A stretch of 64,000 nt of DNA from assembly GCF_000327285.1 (NCBI RefSeq), contig NZ_HE998568.1:722786-786785 (forward strand). Reading direction: 5' to 3'. Numbering within the stretch: the first letter of the stretch is position 1; the number at the start of each line of letters is the position of its first letter. A program made the translations under genes and the position numbers. Positions 53,639 to 62,598 of the stretch are shown one piece after another. Source of the DNA: Holdemania massiliensis AP2 (lineage in GTDB: Bacteria > Bacillota_I > Bacilli_A > Erysipelotrichales > Erysipelotrichaceae). The notes under the pieces were generated by a model. The model saw only the letters and a program-made list of their open reading frames with translations, did no database searches and had not been told where the DNA came from.

Positions 53639-53766
53639 ATTGAAAAAGATGTTTTCTGTCTTTTTTCTCTCCTTTTCCGAAACTGATTTGTGAAATCAAT
53701 ACTTTGTGTAAATTTGTACTTTCTTCACGAACTAGTGCTATACTGGAAGAAAGGAAGGTGAGATTT

Positions 53767-54525
53767 ATGGGTAAACTCTCTGGAAAAATTGCTATTGTTA
53801 CAGGTGCCAGTTCTGGCGTAGGCGCAGGTGTGGCCAAGGTTCTGGCCATCAACGGCGCTTCCGTGGTGCTGTGCGCGCGGCGTCAGGAAAAGTTGGATCA
53901 AATCCGCCAGGAAATCGAGAAGCAGGAAATTGAAGGCGAGATTCTGACGGTTACCTGCGATGTTTCCGACGAAGCGCAGATTCAGCATGTCGTCGACGAA
54001 ACAATCGCCCGCTTCCACACCGTTCACATCTTGGTTAACTGTGCGCAAGGCGCCATGCTCTACCGTCCGATCGAAGAAATTGACACCGACTATGCTCTGC
54101 TTGCCTACAAGACCGGCCCGTTAGCCAGCCTCAAATTCATGCAGCGCTGCTTCCCGTACATGAAAGAAAATCATTGGGGGCGCATCATCAATACAGCCTC
54201 TGCTGCAGGTTATGATGGCAACAACGGCTTCGGCGCTTACGGCATGGCAAAGGAAGCCATCCGCGCAATTACCCGTACCGCCGCCAATGAGTGGGGACAA
54301 TACGGAATAACAACCAACGTATTTTTACCGATCATCGCGACCGAGAATTTCCGCACTACCCAACCTGAGGCCTTAAAAGCGCTGGAAAGTCGCTCTCCGC
54401 TGCACCGCATCGGCACCACCGAGGAAGACTGCGGACCGATCATTGCCTTCTTGGCTTCTGAGGATTCAGGCTATCTCAATGGTCAAAGCTTCATGCTCGA
54501 TGGTGGTCTGCACATGCATTCCTAA
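53767..54525 (+). CDS. Short-chain dehydrogenase/reductase
   Basis: Classical SDR of 252 residues: coenzyme motif TGASSGVGAG, CDVS, NCAQGAM (family NAG/NNAG variant), catalytic Ser in INTASAAGYDG and YxxxK in AYGMAKEA, and the C-terminal SFMLDGGLHMHS. Likely NAD(P)-dependent oxidoreductase; the substrate is not apparent. The ATG at 53767 follows AAGGAAGG. A TATACT box near 53740 is the probable -10. Terminated by a hairpin. Confidence 0.88.
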   Translation: MGKLSGKIAIVTGASSGVGAGVAKVLAINGASVVLCARRQEKLDQIRQEIEKQEIEGEILTVTCDVSDEAQIQHVVDETIARFHTVHILVNCAQGAMLYRPIEEIDTDYALLAYKTGPLASLKFMQRCFPYMKENHWGRIINTASAAGYDGNNGFGAYGMAKEAIRAITRTAANEWGQYGITTNVFLPIIATENFRTTQPEALKALESRSPLHRIGTTEEDCGPIIAFLASEDSGYLNGQSFMLDGGLHMHS

Positions 54526-54854
54526 ACCAGTATTTTCAGAATCCTCACAATTTCATGCATTAAGCGTTAAAAACAAGGCAGTATTTGAGAATCCCTCCGA
54601 GTCCCGGAAGGGTTCTTTTTTCCTGTTCCAACGATCGATGAACTGGGCTCATAGCGAACGCTTCTGTGATTTGGTTAAGAGAATTCAGAGCGGCAGATGA
54701 CACTGCACCAGCTAATGAAGTTTGCCCTCAGAATCTATTGAGATCCGATCCTGTCAAAGCTAGATTTTCACTTTATCCGTGTCCAAGATTTCTATTTTAT
54801 GATTAGAACACAGCATTCCTTTTTGATGTTCTCCTGTGAAGCTTCGACTTCCTG
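54526..54854. other. Intergenic region between the SDR gene and the transposase remnant
   Basis: This 329-base gap separates convergent genes. It contains the SDR terminator near 54588-54626 and no ribosome-site-bearing frame. No end repeats that would mark a mobile element were found next to the transposase-like gene. Confidence 0.4.
54588..54626 (+). terminator. Intrinsic terminator of the SDR gene
   Basis: An imperfect stem GAAtCCCTcCG/CGGAAGGGTTC with a T-run of six behind it. Confidence 0.65.
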
Positions 54855-55853
54855 TCAAAGGTTATCAGACACATGCGCTTTATCAAAATTCTGACAGAGA
54901 TCCAGCAGTGCCTCTTCACTTAAATGGTCAATCCAATACGCTTCTTTCTCACTCAATTCAAAGTGCTGGCTTAGCCAATGTTTCATCAACATTTTTTTAC
55001 CTTCAATTCTGCCTTCGAGCTTGCCTTGAAGACGACTTTCTGCCAAGTCCATTTCATATTCTACTTCGTCAAACTTAGCTCGAATGCGGGCAATGGCTAA
55101 ACACGTATCACTTAAGAAATCCATTTTCTTTTCTTCCATCATCTTGATTATTTCCTCCTTCTCCACTAATTCATGAATGATGTTCTGTTTCTCTGCACAC
55201 TGGTTGAATCGAAGCATGTAATGGATTTTCTAATCCATTCTCCATTCGGTTAACGGTTTGCTTTCCAACCTCTCCAATTTATCCATTTCTATCCAGAGTA
55301 TCCGGCACCGCTCATCCGGCATCCGGATTTTATTCACTTCATTGCAATAACAAAACGCATAGAGATAATCATCATCGTCCTGCTTTTTAAGGATGCGGTT
55401 AGCAAGCGTAATCTGAACTATTGGATGAAACTCAGTAGAATCGCCCTCGCTCAACTGATCGACAACGATCTGAGCCACATATCCCTGAGAGCGCAATGAC
55501 AAATACCTCTCCCGCTGAGTATCCTGCATTTCCATATTTACAAGCAGGATCTGGCCTTGGTCGTCTTCAAGCTGGATAAGTAAATCCAAGCAAGCCTCTT
55601 TTTCCTGCTTATAGGATTTTGCAGGCTTCGGATTTTTTACATCCGCCCGGACGAACTGATGCTGAAACAGTGCTGAAAAATAGGCCAAGCGAATCTTTTC
55701 AGACTTTTCATCTGCACAACCGAAGGTGTGTAGGAACACAACATTTTCGCGATAATCAATCGGCATTAAACGTTCGTGAACCGGCGCTAAACCAGGAAAA
55801 GGCGGCAGGAGTTCATGGTATAAATCATGGGGTGGGGTATTGCTGATCTTCAT
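54855..55853 (-). pseudogene. Rpn/PD-(D/E)XK transposase-family gene interrupted by a TAG codon
   Basis: One reading frame of about 332 codons is broken by an in-frame TAG at 55230-55232. The N-terminal part (207 residues) shows the nuclease core ACLDLLIQLEDDQGQILLVNMEMQ, and typical YLSLRSQGYVAQ and KPLTEW end. The C-terminal part continues with KIHYMLRFN and a charged coiled-coil/low-complexity tail (LQGKLEGRIEGKKMLMKHWL) standard for this family. One base change (for example TGG to TAG) would explain it. Such proteins mediate RecA-independent recombination and DNA breakage rather than classical transposition. GAAGGAGG precedes the start, so the truncated N-domain may still be made. Confidence 0.75.
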
Positions 55854-56160
55854 TTTAAAAATCCTCCTTCATCATTAATATTGCGGAAAATCAGAAAAAG
55901 CCCCATAAAAAGTTAAAAAACTTTACGAATTCTTTTTGCAAGCTCGCGTGAGTCCCTTTCAGACACTTTACAATTTCTGAATGTAAGCTTTCAATTAAGC
56001 AATCCCAGCTCCTCCTTTTGATCCCCACTGCCAAACTCCGCTTCGATTTAGATCGTTTCAAATTTTTGAATTTCTCGCTGTTTTACTCAATGTTCGAAAT
56101 CCGCTGAGTAAAACTTAGCTGTTTCAGGAAAAAGCAAAAACAAGAAAGGTTATTTACTGC

Positions 56161-56189
56161 TTGTGCTGTTCCGCCGCTCCTGATAAAAT
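56161..56189 (+). promoter_or_regulatory. Promoter of the TetR gene
   Basis: TTGTGC (56161-56166), 17 bases, TAAAAT (56184-56189). The -10 lies inside the left arm of the long inverted repeat, so a repressor bound there would block it. Confidence 0.6.
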
Positions 56190-56228
56190 AAAGATAAAAT
56201 TTGAAGTTTGTCTTTATTTTATCAGGAG
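56177..56228. promoter_or_regulatory. 18-bp-arm inverted repeat, probable TetR operator
   Basis: CTCCTGATAAAATAAAGA and TCTTTATTTTATCAGGAG enclose a 16-base spacer. The left arm covers the -10 box and the right arm contains the start of the ribosome site AGGAGGA. Confidence 0.65.
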
Positions 56229-56237
56229 GATATCTCT

Positions 56238-56870
56238 ATGCCCAAAGTCGCCTATTCCGAATCAGAAAGAGAACAAATAAAAAAAGCCTTGATTGATACT
56301 GGATTAAAACTTTTTTCCACCCAGGGCATTCAGCGTACAACCGTAGAACAGATCTACCAAAACGTCGGCATATCCCGAACTTTTTTCTATTCTTTTTTCC
56401 CTGCTAAAGAAGATCTGGTCATCCAGGCTTTCTATCGGCAGCAGCCGCAAATGCTGGTCTACGCCAAAAGTCTGATGGAGGATCCTAAGCTCAGCTGGCG
56501 GGCGAGCGCCGCACAGTTTCTCCGCCAGATTTGTTATGGCGGTCAGGAAGGCTTTACCATCATGAGCGTAGAAGAACAACAGGCTCTCTTTAAGTGTTTA
56601 TCCGACGAAAAACGACAAGAGTTCCAGAGAAAACGTCTCACTTTTTTTACAGAGCTGATCCAGATCCTAGGCATTCATACAGAAGAATCAAATATCAAGC
56701 TTCTTGGTAATTTAGTCTTCTCTGCGGCAATTTTACACAAAGCCATTCCGGATACACTGCCGTTTCTCTTTGCGGAGGCTTCCGATGAAATGATCGACTT
56801 TCAAATAGAAACCATTCTTGAATATATGGAAACTCTGTACGAACAATCAAAAAACAAGGAATCAAAATGA
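56238..56870 (+). CDS. TetR-family transcriptional regulator
   Basis: One-component repressor of 210 residues. The N-terminal HTH domain has GLKLFSTQGIQRTTVEQIYQNVGISRTFFYSFFPAKEDLV. The C-terminal ligand domain is helical with no recognisable ligand motif. The ATG at 56238 follows ATCAGGAGGATATCTCT. The inverted repeat over its own promoter indicates autoregulation. The DUF1266 gene begins 225 bases downstream on the same strand, so it may be a target. Confidence 0.88.
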   Translation: MPKVAYSESEREQIKKALIDTGLKLFSTQGIQRTTVEQIYQNVGISRTFFYSFFPAKEDLVIQAFYRQQPQMLVYAKSLMEDPKLSWRASAAQFLRQICYGGQEGFTIMSVEEQQALFKCLSDEKRQEFQRKRLTFFTELIQILGIHTEESNIKLLGNLVFSAAILHKAIPDTLPFLFAEASDEMIDFQIETILEYMETLYEQSKNKESK

Positions 56871-57095
56871 TTCTGAAAGGAAAGCTGAGAAGACAAAGAA
56901 AAGATTACAAGCGGATTTCAGATCACAAATCACTCGGTATATCCTTGATCACAAAACCATGGGTATCCCCATCGTGAAGGAGAAGGAACGTTTGTGTGTC
57001 TACTTTACAAAATCGGAAATCACTCAGCTTTCCCTGAATCATGGCAGCACAAAATGAAGAGATCTGAAAAAGAAAAAAGGAGGAAACAGATCACC

Positions 57096-58286
57096 ATGGT
57101 CAACATTGAAGAAATGATGAAACGAGCTCAACAAGCCAGTGAAAATGCATCCAAACAGCTAAACGAATCGATGGAAAAGAGCCGGAAGATCGCTGAACAA
57201 AACAAAGCCGACGCAGAGAAAGCCGAAGCTGAAAAACAGCTTCGCAAACAGGAAGCAGAAGCTCAGAACGCAGCGAATCAACAGCGCCAGGTGGAAATCT
57301 TAGGTCAGATGTTCAGCCCTGAATTCATGGCGCAGATGACAGACATGGAAGCGATGATCCAGCAGAAGGTGGACGAAAAAGTCGAAGAAGTTACTGCACT
57401 AGGTCTGGAAGGCATGATGAATCAGCTTTTAGGCGAAGACATGGGAGTCATCGCCGCCGCGCTGGAAACACTGGCCATGGAAAATGAGGAGGATGAGGAA
57501 ACCGAGCCTTCCGATTTTGATCAGGCATTGGAGGAAGAACTATACCGTGTCTTAGATGAGAAACTGGCTCAGATTCAGTCTTTGCCGGAACCCGAACCGG
57601 TACTCTATACCCAAGATGACCCGCGCTGGGCAAAGTTTGGCATCCTGCTCTCCGGGATCATCAGCAATTTAAACGATCATCAGTTAGACGATATGGATGT
57701 CGAAGAACACATTCCGGTCATGGAGCAACAAATCGCTTCGTTGGTCCGCCGGTCGTGGGGAATCCATGGACGAAGTGAATTGTTGGATACGCTTCGCTAC
57801 CTCTCACAGGAAGGATACACTTTCCGTTATCAGCTTTTCTGCGATACCGTCACTGCCAAGGAGCTCACCGACGAAGCTGAGGATGAGGAAGAACGCGAAG
57901 CCCTTGCCCGTGCCTGGCGTTTTGCCCAGCATTACAAAACGCGGTTTTCTCCAAGCTTTATGACGGGCTGGGATACCGGCCGGGCGGCTATGTTAACGCG
58001 CTGGGGCTGTTACCTTGGTTGGATTACTGAAGGGGAAGCCATCGGAATGCTGCGGGAGCTCTCCCTGCGGGCTGCCCAGGAACTGCACAGCTGGCGGGAA
58101 TTTGCCCAGTCCTATCTGTTCGGCGGTCTGATGTGGAAGCTGCTCTGTTCTGACACTTCAGCGGAATGTTATTTGGGCTTTGTGGCGGACGCGGCAATCG
58201 ACCTGCTTACCGGACAGGCAGAAGACAACGAAGGACAGTGGAGAAATTGTCCATGGCCTGCCCGCCGATATGATTTTCAGGCTTAA
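57096..58286 (+). CDS. DUF1266-domain protein with coiled-coil N-terminus
   Basis: Protein of 396 residues. The first 70 or so form a charged coiled coil rich in Lys, Glu, Ala and Gln. A linker with acidic runs follows. The C-terminal domain (about 195-375) matches DUF1266: RRSWGIHGRSELLDTLRYLSQEG, FMTGWDTGRAAMLTRWGCYLGWITEGEAIGML. The function of DUF1266 is unknown; it occurs in proteins linked to stress or contact-dependent systems in some bacteria. The ribosome site AGGAGG is 12 bases from the ATG, a long spacing. Followed at 26 bases by a large unknown gene. Confidence 0.78.
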   Translation: MVNIEEMMKRAQQASENASKQLNESMEKSRKIAEQNKADAEKAEAEKQLRKQEAEAQNAANQQRQVEILGQMFSPEFMAQMTDMEAMIQQKVDEKVEEVTALGLEGMMNQLLGEDMGVIAAALETLAMENEEDEETEPSDFDQALEEELYRVLDEKLAQIQSLPEPEPVLYTQDDPRWAKFGILLSGIISNLNDHQLDDMDVEEHIPVMEQQIASLVRRSWGIHGRSELLDTLRYLSQEGYTFRYQLFCDTVTAKELTDEAEDEEEREALARAWRFAQHYKTRFSPSFMTGWDTGRAAMLTRWGCYLGWITEGEAIGMLRELSLRAAQELHSWREFAQSYLFGGLMWKLLCSDTSAECYLGFVADAAIDLLTGQAEDNEGQWRNCPWPARRYDFQA

Positions 58287-58312
58287 GAACGATCCGTCAG
58301 GAGGAAATAATC

Positions 58313-60301
58313 ATGTTTGATCTTGATTCGCTGACTGAAACCGCCTTGGACATCCTCCGTTTTGACGGTGAAATTGGCGATACGCTGACGGAGCTGCGCA
58401 GGCATTGGGGCCAATCTGTTCCGGCACTGTTTGACGCTCGTCTCGATCATATCGTTTTGCAATACAGACCTTTTGAGCATGAAGTCGGTGTTCAGGCTTT
58501 AGGCCAGGAGCTGAGTGCTTTGGGTTGGGGACTTTATGACTTGGGTGAAGAGGATGAATACTTGTTTATCATGATTTCAGATGCTCAAAAAGACGATTTT
58601 GAAAAACAGTGCCGCAAAGCAAAGTACAACTTCAAACGGATGAAGCAGCGCGGCCGCAAGTGGGGGCAGCCGGCCAAAACGCAGAGTCTGCAGCCTGTCA
58701 TGCCCTGTCAAGATGTTTATTTTCCGGATGACGCCTATTATACTATTCAGGAAATTGCCGGAAACTTTGCCAGCGGCATCTGGATTGCGAAAGAGGATGA
58801 TCAGCAGGGAAAATTTGTCGCTGATCTGAGGAATTCCCCGCTCCAGCCTATCCGTGTTCAATGGAAAGATTTCCGGGAGTTGACCTATTCTCAGGAACTT
58901 GATTTTTATGCCGCGATCTATTCCTCGCCGTATTCCGATCACGTCATTGGCGGCAAAGATCCGGCCCGGATCAATGACTGGCCGGCGCTCACACCCAGGT
59001 CGATGAAGAAACTGGGCAGGCTGTACTGGTTCTGCGACCGGCTGTGCTGCGGAGATGAAGAAAGTCTTCTCTTCCTGACAATGAATGAGCGCGGCTGCGA
59101 AAACACCCAGCGGTTCATTTTATCCGCCAGCGATGAGGAATGTAAGCTGGCCGCCGATGGACAAGGCCGGATTTTTGCCCAGCGTCATCGCCGCGACAGT
59201 CGGCTGACCTGTTATGAAAATCAGGATCTGAAGGCTTATCCGTTTTTACGCATGAAAGATTATGATGCCCTTGGCAACAGCATCCCAATCCCTGGAACCT
59301 CCCGTCTGCTGATGATCAAAGAAACCTGGGGTGATGGTGATACGAAAGGCAATCTCTTTGATTTAGATATGGACAACGGACACTGTCAAATTGTTCCGCT
59401 GCCGGGCATGGGTGAGAATTTAAAAATCCGGCATTTCACTGGCGATTGGGTGCTGATTTATAATTCCGGCGAGGACTTCCGCACCGACTTTGCGCAGCTC
59501 TGGAACCCAAAAACAAACGAAATCCTGCGCATCCGATCCGGTATGTTCGGACTCCAAAAACCTGATCATATCGTGGCGCTGCCGGATGGTCAGGTTGTGA
59601 TCACAACCCGGCATTCCCAGATTGGCAGTGTCCTTCATCAACCGGAAGATTTCTGGACATTTCTGCGCACAGCCAACAAGCCGAAGAAACTGGGAAAATG
59701 GCTTCGCTATTCTGCGTCCTACCCGAACATCCCCCACACCCTGCCAAAGTCCAGGGGAAAGTCCTGTCAATACAAGCTGTCCAAGTTGGTAGAGCCTGTG
59801 CTGAAATTCAAAAACCTGAATTTTAAGCTGGCGGTGATGAACGTGCTGATGTATGACAAGGCGTTATTGGAGCCCAAGTTTGACATCTGGGAATTTGCGG
59901 ATGAATATAGCCGGCGCAGAATCGATCCGGAAACTGAGGGCTATGATCAAATGATTCCGGAAGCGGCGAACTGGTTTCGGCGTTACCCCATCCCGGCCCG
60001 ACTAGCCTTGGAAATCACCCGAATTGATATGGACGGCGGTGATGAAATTAACTGTCAGCTTGCCCCCAATTGGGATGGGGAAGATGAGCTGTTTAATATT
60101 CAGGCCATTACTCCAGAGGAGTTAAGCCAGTTTCCGCGGCTTCAGCGGGCATCCATCTTTACGACTCAGGATCGCTCGGTTGTCCCCGTATTCCGCCAAT
60201 GCGGAATTACAGTCGTTTCTGCCTATGACGTTCCTTTTGATATCGAAGATGCCGATGCTGATCCACAGGCAAACGCCTTCAATGAAAAAGGACAACATTA
60301 A
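58313..60301 (+). CDS. Large hypothetical protein, C-terminal domain possibly DUF6892-like
   Basis: Protein of 662 residues. The N-terminal third has no landmark. The middle (about 280-490) reads like repeated beta blades (for example RLLMIKETWGDGDTKGNLFDLDMDNG and WVLIYNSGEDF), suggesting a propeller. The C-terminal 140 residues (NFKLAVMNVLMYDKALLEPKFDIWEFADEY onward) resemble a domain I recall as DUF6892, seen in Firmicutes; this is from memory and moderate. No signal peptide. It follows the DUF1266 gene in a tight pair after GGAGG. Confidence 0.65.
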   Translation: MFDLDSLTETALDILRFDGEIGDTLTELRRHWGQSVPALFDARLDHIVLQYRPFEHEVGVQALGQELSALGWGLYDLGEEDEYLFIMISDAQKDDFEKQCRKAKYNFKRMKQRGRKWGQPAKTQSLQPVMPCQDVYFPDDAYYTIQEIAGNFASGIWIAKEDDQQGKFVADLRNSPLQPIRVQWKDFRELTYSQELDFYAAIYSSPYSDHVIGGKDPARINDWPALTPRSMKKLGRLYWFCDRLCCGDEESLLFLTMNERGCENTQRFILSASDEECKLAADGQGRIFAQRHRRDSRLTCYENQDLKAYPFLRMKDYDALGNSIPIPGTSRLLMIKETWGDGDTKGNLFDLDMDNGHCQIVPLPGMGENLKIRHFTGDWVLIYNSGEDFRTDFAQLWNPKTNEILRIRSGMFGLQKPDHIVALPDGQVVITTRHSQIGSVLHQPEDFWTFLRTANKPKKLGKWLRYSASYPNIPHTLPKSRGKSCQYKLSKLVEPVLKFKNLNFKLAVMNVLMYDKALLEPKFDIWEFADEYSRRRIDPETEGYDQMIPEAANWFRRYPIPARLALEITRIDMDGGDEINCQLAPNWDGEDELFNIQAITPEELSQFPRLQRASIFTTQDRSVVPVFRQCGITVVSAYDVPFDIEDADADPQANAFNEKGQH

Positions 60302-60609
60302 CGATATTCATTGCCCCCTGCGGGAAAACGGCATAAGCCTCAAACCTTTTCGGAAATTACAAAACAGAAGTTTTAATGACGAAAAAGGGAGAAGTTGTAA
60401 GCTGCCTGCCCCTTGGCGTAAGGCACCCATGTTGATCTTCGATGCTGAAAATACGTTGGATCTCGCCCCCTTTGCGTCAGCCAGGTCGAAAATAGAACTA
60501 AATATGGACTTTCGCTTTGAACAGGCGGAAGTTTTTTCTTTTCCAAGCAGGAAGAAATGGGGAAAATCGGGAAAGAATGATACAATAAAGGACAGAGGTG
60601 AAAATCATT
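60302..60609. other. Intergenic region before oligoendopeptidase F
   Basis: A 308-base gap. A GATACAAT box near 60579 is the only clear promoter element. A plus-strand open frame crosses the area (60180-60635) but overlaps both neighbours and has no ribosome site. No terminator with a T-run was found for the upstream gene. Confidence 0.35.
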
Positions 60610-62376
60610 ATGGAAAGAAAAGACATACGCATTGAAGACACCTGGGATCTGAGCGGTTTGTTTGCCGATCAGGCTCAGTTTGACGCCGCTTTGGAACAGG
60701 CCAAAGCAACACTGGCTCAGCTCACGCAAAAGCAGGGACACATTACAGAAACCCGTGAGAGCTTCCGTCTGTTTATGGACAGTCAGGAGGCCCTGCAGCG
60801 GCAGTGTGAAAATCTGACGGTCTATGCCCAGATGCGGGCCGACGTGGAACCGGAAGACCCGCAGGTCCAGCAGAACCTGGCCAAATCAGTCACGTTCGTC
60901 AATCAGGTTTATGCCGCAACGACCTTTATTGATCAGGAGCTGATCGAACATCAGCAGCTTGTCGAAGATTATCTGAAACAGGACGACTGCGCCGATTACC
61001 GCTATCCAATCCAGGAGATTTTCCGCACGATCCCGCATCGTCCGGATGCCCAGACAGAACAGCTGCTGGCCCAGATGAACGATCTGTTTCAAAATCCGCA
61101 GAAAACATTTAAAGCCTTTGTGCCGGAATTCAAGCCGGTGCTGATTGATGGGAAAGAAGAATTTTTAAATCAGGCGATTATGAATCAACTGCTGCACAAT
61201 CCGGATCGGGAAATCCGCAAACAGGCCTTTGAGCATTTCTATGAACAATATCGCCGGCATCAGAACGTCTTTTGTTCGACCTTGATCGGCCATGCCCAGG
61301 GTCAGGTATTGCAGGCCAGACTGCATCACTTTTCCAGCGCCCTGCAGGCCAGTCTGTTTGAAGACGGCGCCGATGTTCCGCTGTTCCAGCAGGTTCTGGA
61401 CATCGCCAATCAGAAATATCATGGAGCATTCTGGCGGTATAATGAACTGAAAAAGAAGCTGATGGGTCTGGATGACTGCACCAGCTACGATTTGAACGTT
61501 CCGCTGGTTCAGTCTGTTGACACGCATTATGATCTGGATCAGTGCTTTGAAATTCTGGATCAGGCCTTAGCACCGTTAGGCAAAGAATATCAGGCGCTGT
61601 TGAAACGGGCGCGGACAGAACGATGGATTGATTTTTATCCGCACCAGGGCAAGCGTGGGGGTGCGTATTCATGGGGCACCTACGATTCCAATCCGTTTGT
61701 GATGACTAACTTTACAGAGGGATATGATTCCTTGAGCACGCTTGCGCATGAGCTTGGACATTCCATGCATTCATTCTTCTCGCATCGGGCTAATCGTCCG
61801 CTGTTGGCCGATTATCGGATCTTTGTCGCCGAGGTTGCTTCAACAGTCAATGAGGTTCTGTTGAATCAGTACATGCTTCAGCACAGCGATGATCCGAAAG
61901 TGAAAGCTTCCTTGTTATACAACATGCTGGAACAGCTGGTCGGTACGCTGTACCGTCAGCCGATGTTCGCGCAGTTTGAAGCGTGGCTGCACCAGCAGCT
62001 GGAAGCCGGACAGGCTCTGTCCTCTTCCGATTTAACAGACTATTATTACAAGTTGAATCAGGATTATTATGGTCCGGCTGTGACCGTGCATGAGCTGGAA
62101 AAATACAAATGCTATTCTGTACCGCATTTTTACTACAATTTCTATGTCTACAAATACACGATCGGCATGTCTGTCGCCTTATCCTTTGCCTCCCGCATTC
62201 TCAAGGGTGACACGGAAGATTATCTGCGCTTCCTCACCCGCGGCGGCAGCTGCGCTCCAATTGATCAGCTGATCGAAGCCGGGGCTGATCCGCGTGGGGA
62301 ACAGGTTTATAACGATGCCTTCCGTTATTTTGAAGAAACTCTGGATCAGTTTGAGAAACTGATGGAAGAGATCTGA
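60610..62376 (+). CDS. pepF: Oligoendopeptidase F
   Basis: Cytosolic M3B zinc peptidase of 588 residues that cleaves short peptides. The active site HELGHSMHSFFSHRAN (HExxH) and downstream EVASTVNEVLLN with the third ligand Glu are intact. The N-terminal helical region (IRIEDTWDLSGLFAD) and GGAYSWGTYDSNPFVMTNF are typical. The frame opens with a GTG at 60598, but the ATG at 60610 is nine bases after AGAGGTG. The terminator follows closely. Confidence 0.92.
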   Translation: MERKDIRIEDTWDLSGLFADQAQFDAALEQAKATLAQLTQKQGHITETRESFRLFMDSQEALQRQCENLTVYAQMRADVEPEDPQVQQNLAKSVTFVNQVYAATTFIDQELIEHQQLVEDYLKQDDCADYRYPIQEIFRTIPHRPDAQTEQLLAQMNDLFQNPQKTFKAFVPEFKPVLIDGKEEFLNQAIMNQLLHNPDREIRKQAFEHFYEQYRRHQNVFCSTLIGHAQGQVLQARLHHFSSALQASLFEDGADVPLFQQVLDIANQKYHGAFWRYNELKKKLMGLDDCTSYDLNVPLVQSVDTHYDLDQCFEILDQALAPLGKEYQALLKRARTERWIDFYPHQGKRGGAYSWGTYDSNPFVMTNFTEGYDSLSTLAHELGHSMHSFFSHRANRPLLADYRIFVAEVASTVNEVLLNQYMLQHSDDPKVKASLLYNMLEQLVGTLYRQPMFAQFEAWLHQQLEAGQALSSSDLTDYYYKLNQDYYGPAVTVHELEKYKCYSVPHFYYNFYVYKYTIGMSVALSFASRILKGDTEDYLRFLTRGGSCAPIDQLIEAGADPRGEQVYNDAFRYFEETLDQFEKLMEEI

Positions 62377-62405
62377 TTCTCTGCGTCGAATTCCTCATTT
62401 TATAA

Positions 62406-62447
62406 AATCCGCTGTGTTCAAAGAAAAGAACATAACGGATTTTTTAG
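62406..62447 (+). terminator. Intrinsic terminator of pepF
   Basis: AATCCG pairs with CGGATT, with an inner TTC/GAA stem, then TTTTTTAG. Confidence 0.8.
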
Positions 62448-62598
62448 TTATTTCGATTGTAATTTTCATAAAATTGATCTAGATTAACTAATTTAAGTTT
62501 TTTCTTATCTAAAATCGATCTAAATCATTTTTTATTGCTTAAATATTGATTTATTCCCAAAAAAAGATTATGATTCAAGAAGAAAGTGAGGAAATATT

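Larger units (their letters stand above)
55854..56237. other. Divergent region between the transposase remnant and the TetR gene
   Basis: AT-rich gap of 384 bases. It holds a 10-bp-arm inverted repeat GTTTTACTCA/TGAGTAAAAC at 56080-56114, and the TetR gene promoter with an 18-bp-arm dyad. No extra gene is evident. Confidence 0.4.

Noticed and set aside
54526-56237. Complete insertion sequence around the Rpn-like gene
   Set aside because: No terminal inverted repeats or target duplication could be found; Rpn family genes usually stand alone.
56818-57057. Open frame of 79 codons after the TetR gene
   Set aside because: It begins inside the TetR gene with no ribosome site and has a composition unlike real genes here.
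60180-60635. Plus-strand open frame of 151 codons before pepF
   Set aside because: It overlaps the end of the large hypothetical gene and the start of pepF, and its start has no ribosome site.
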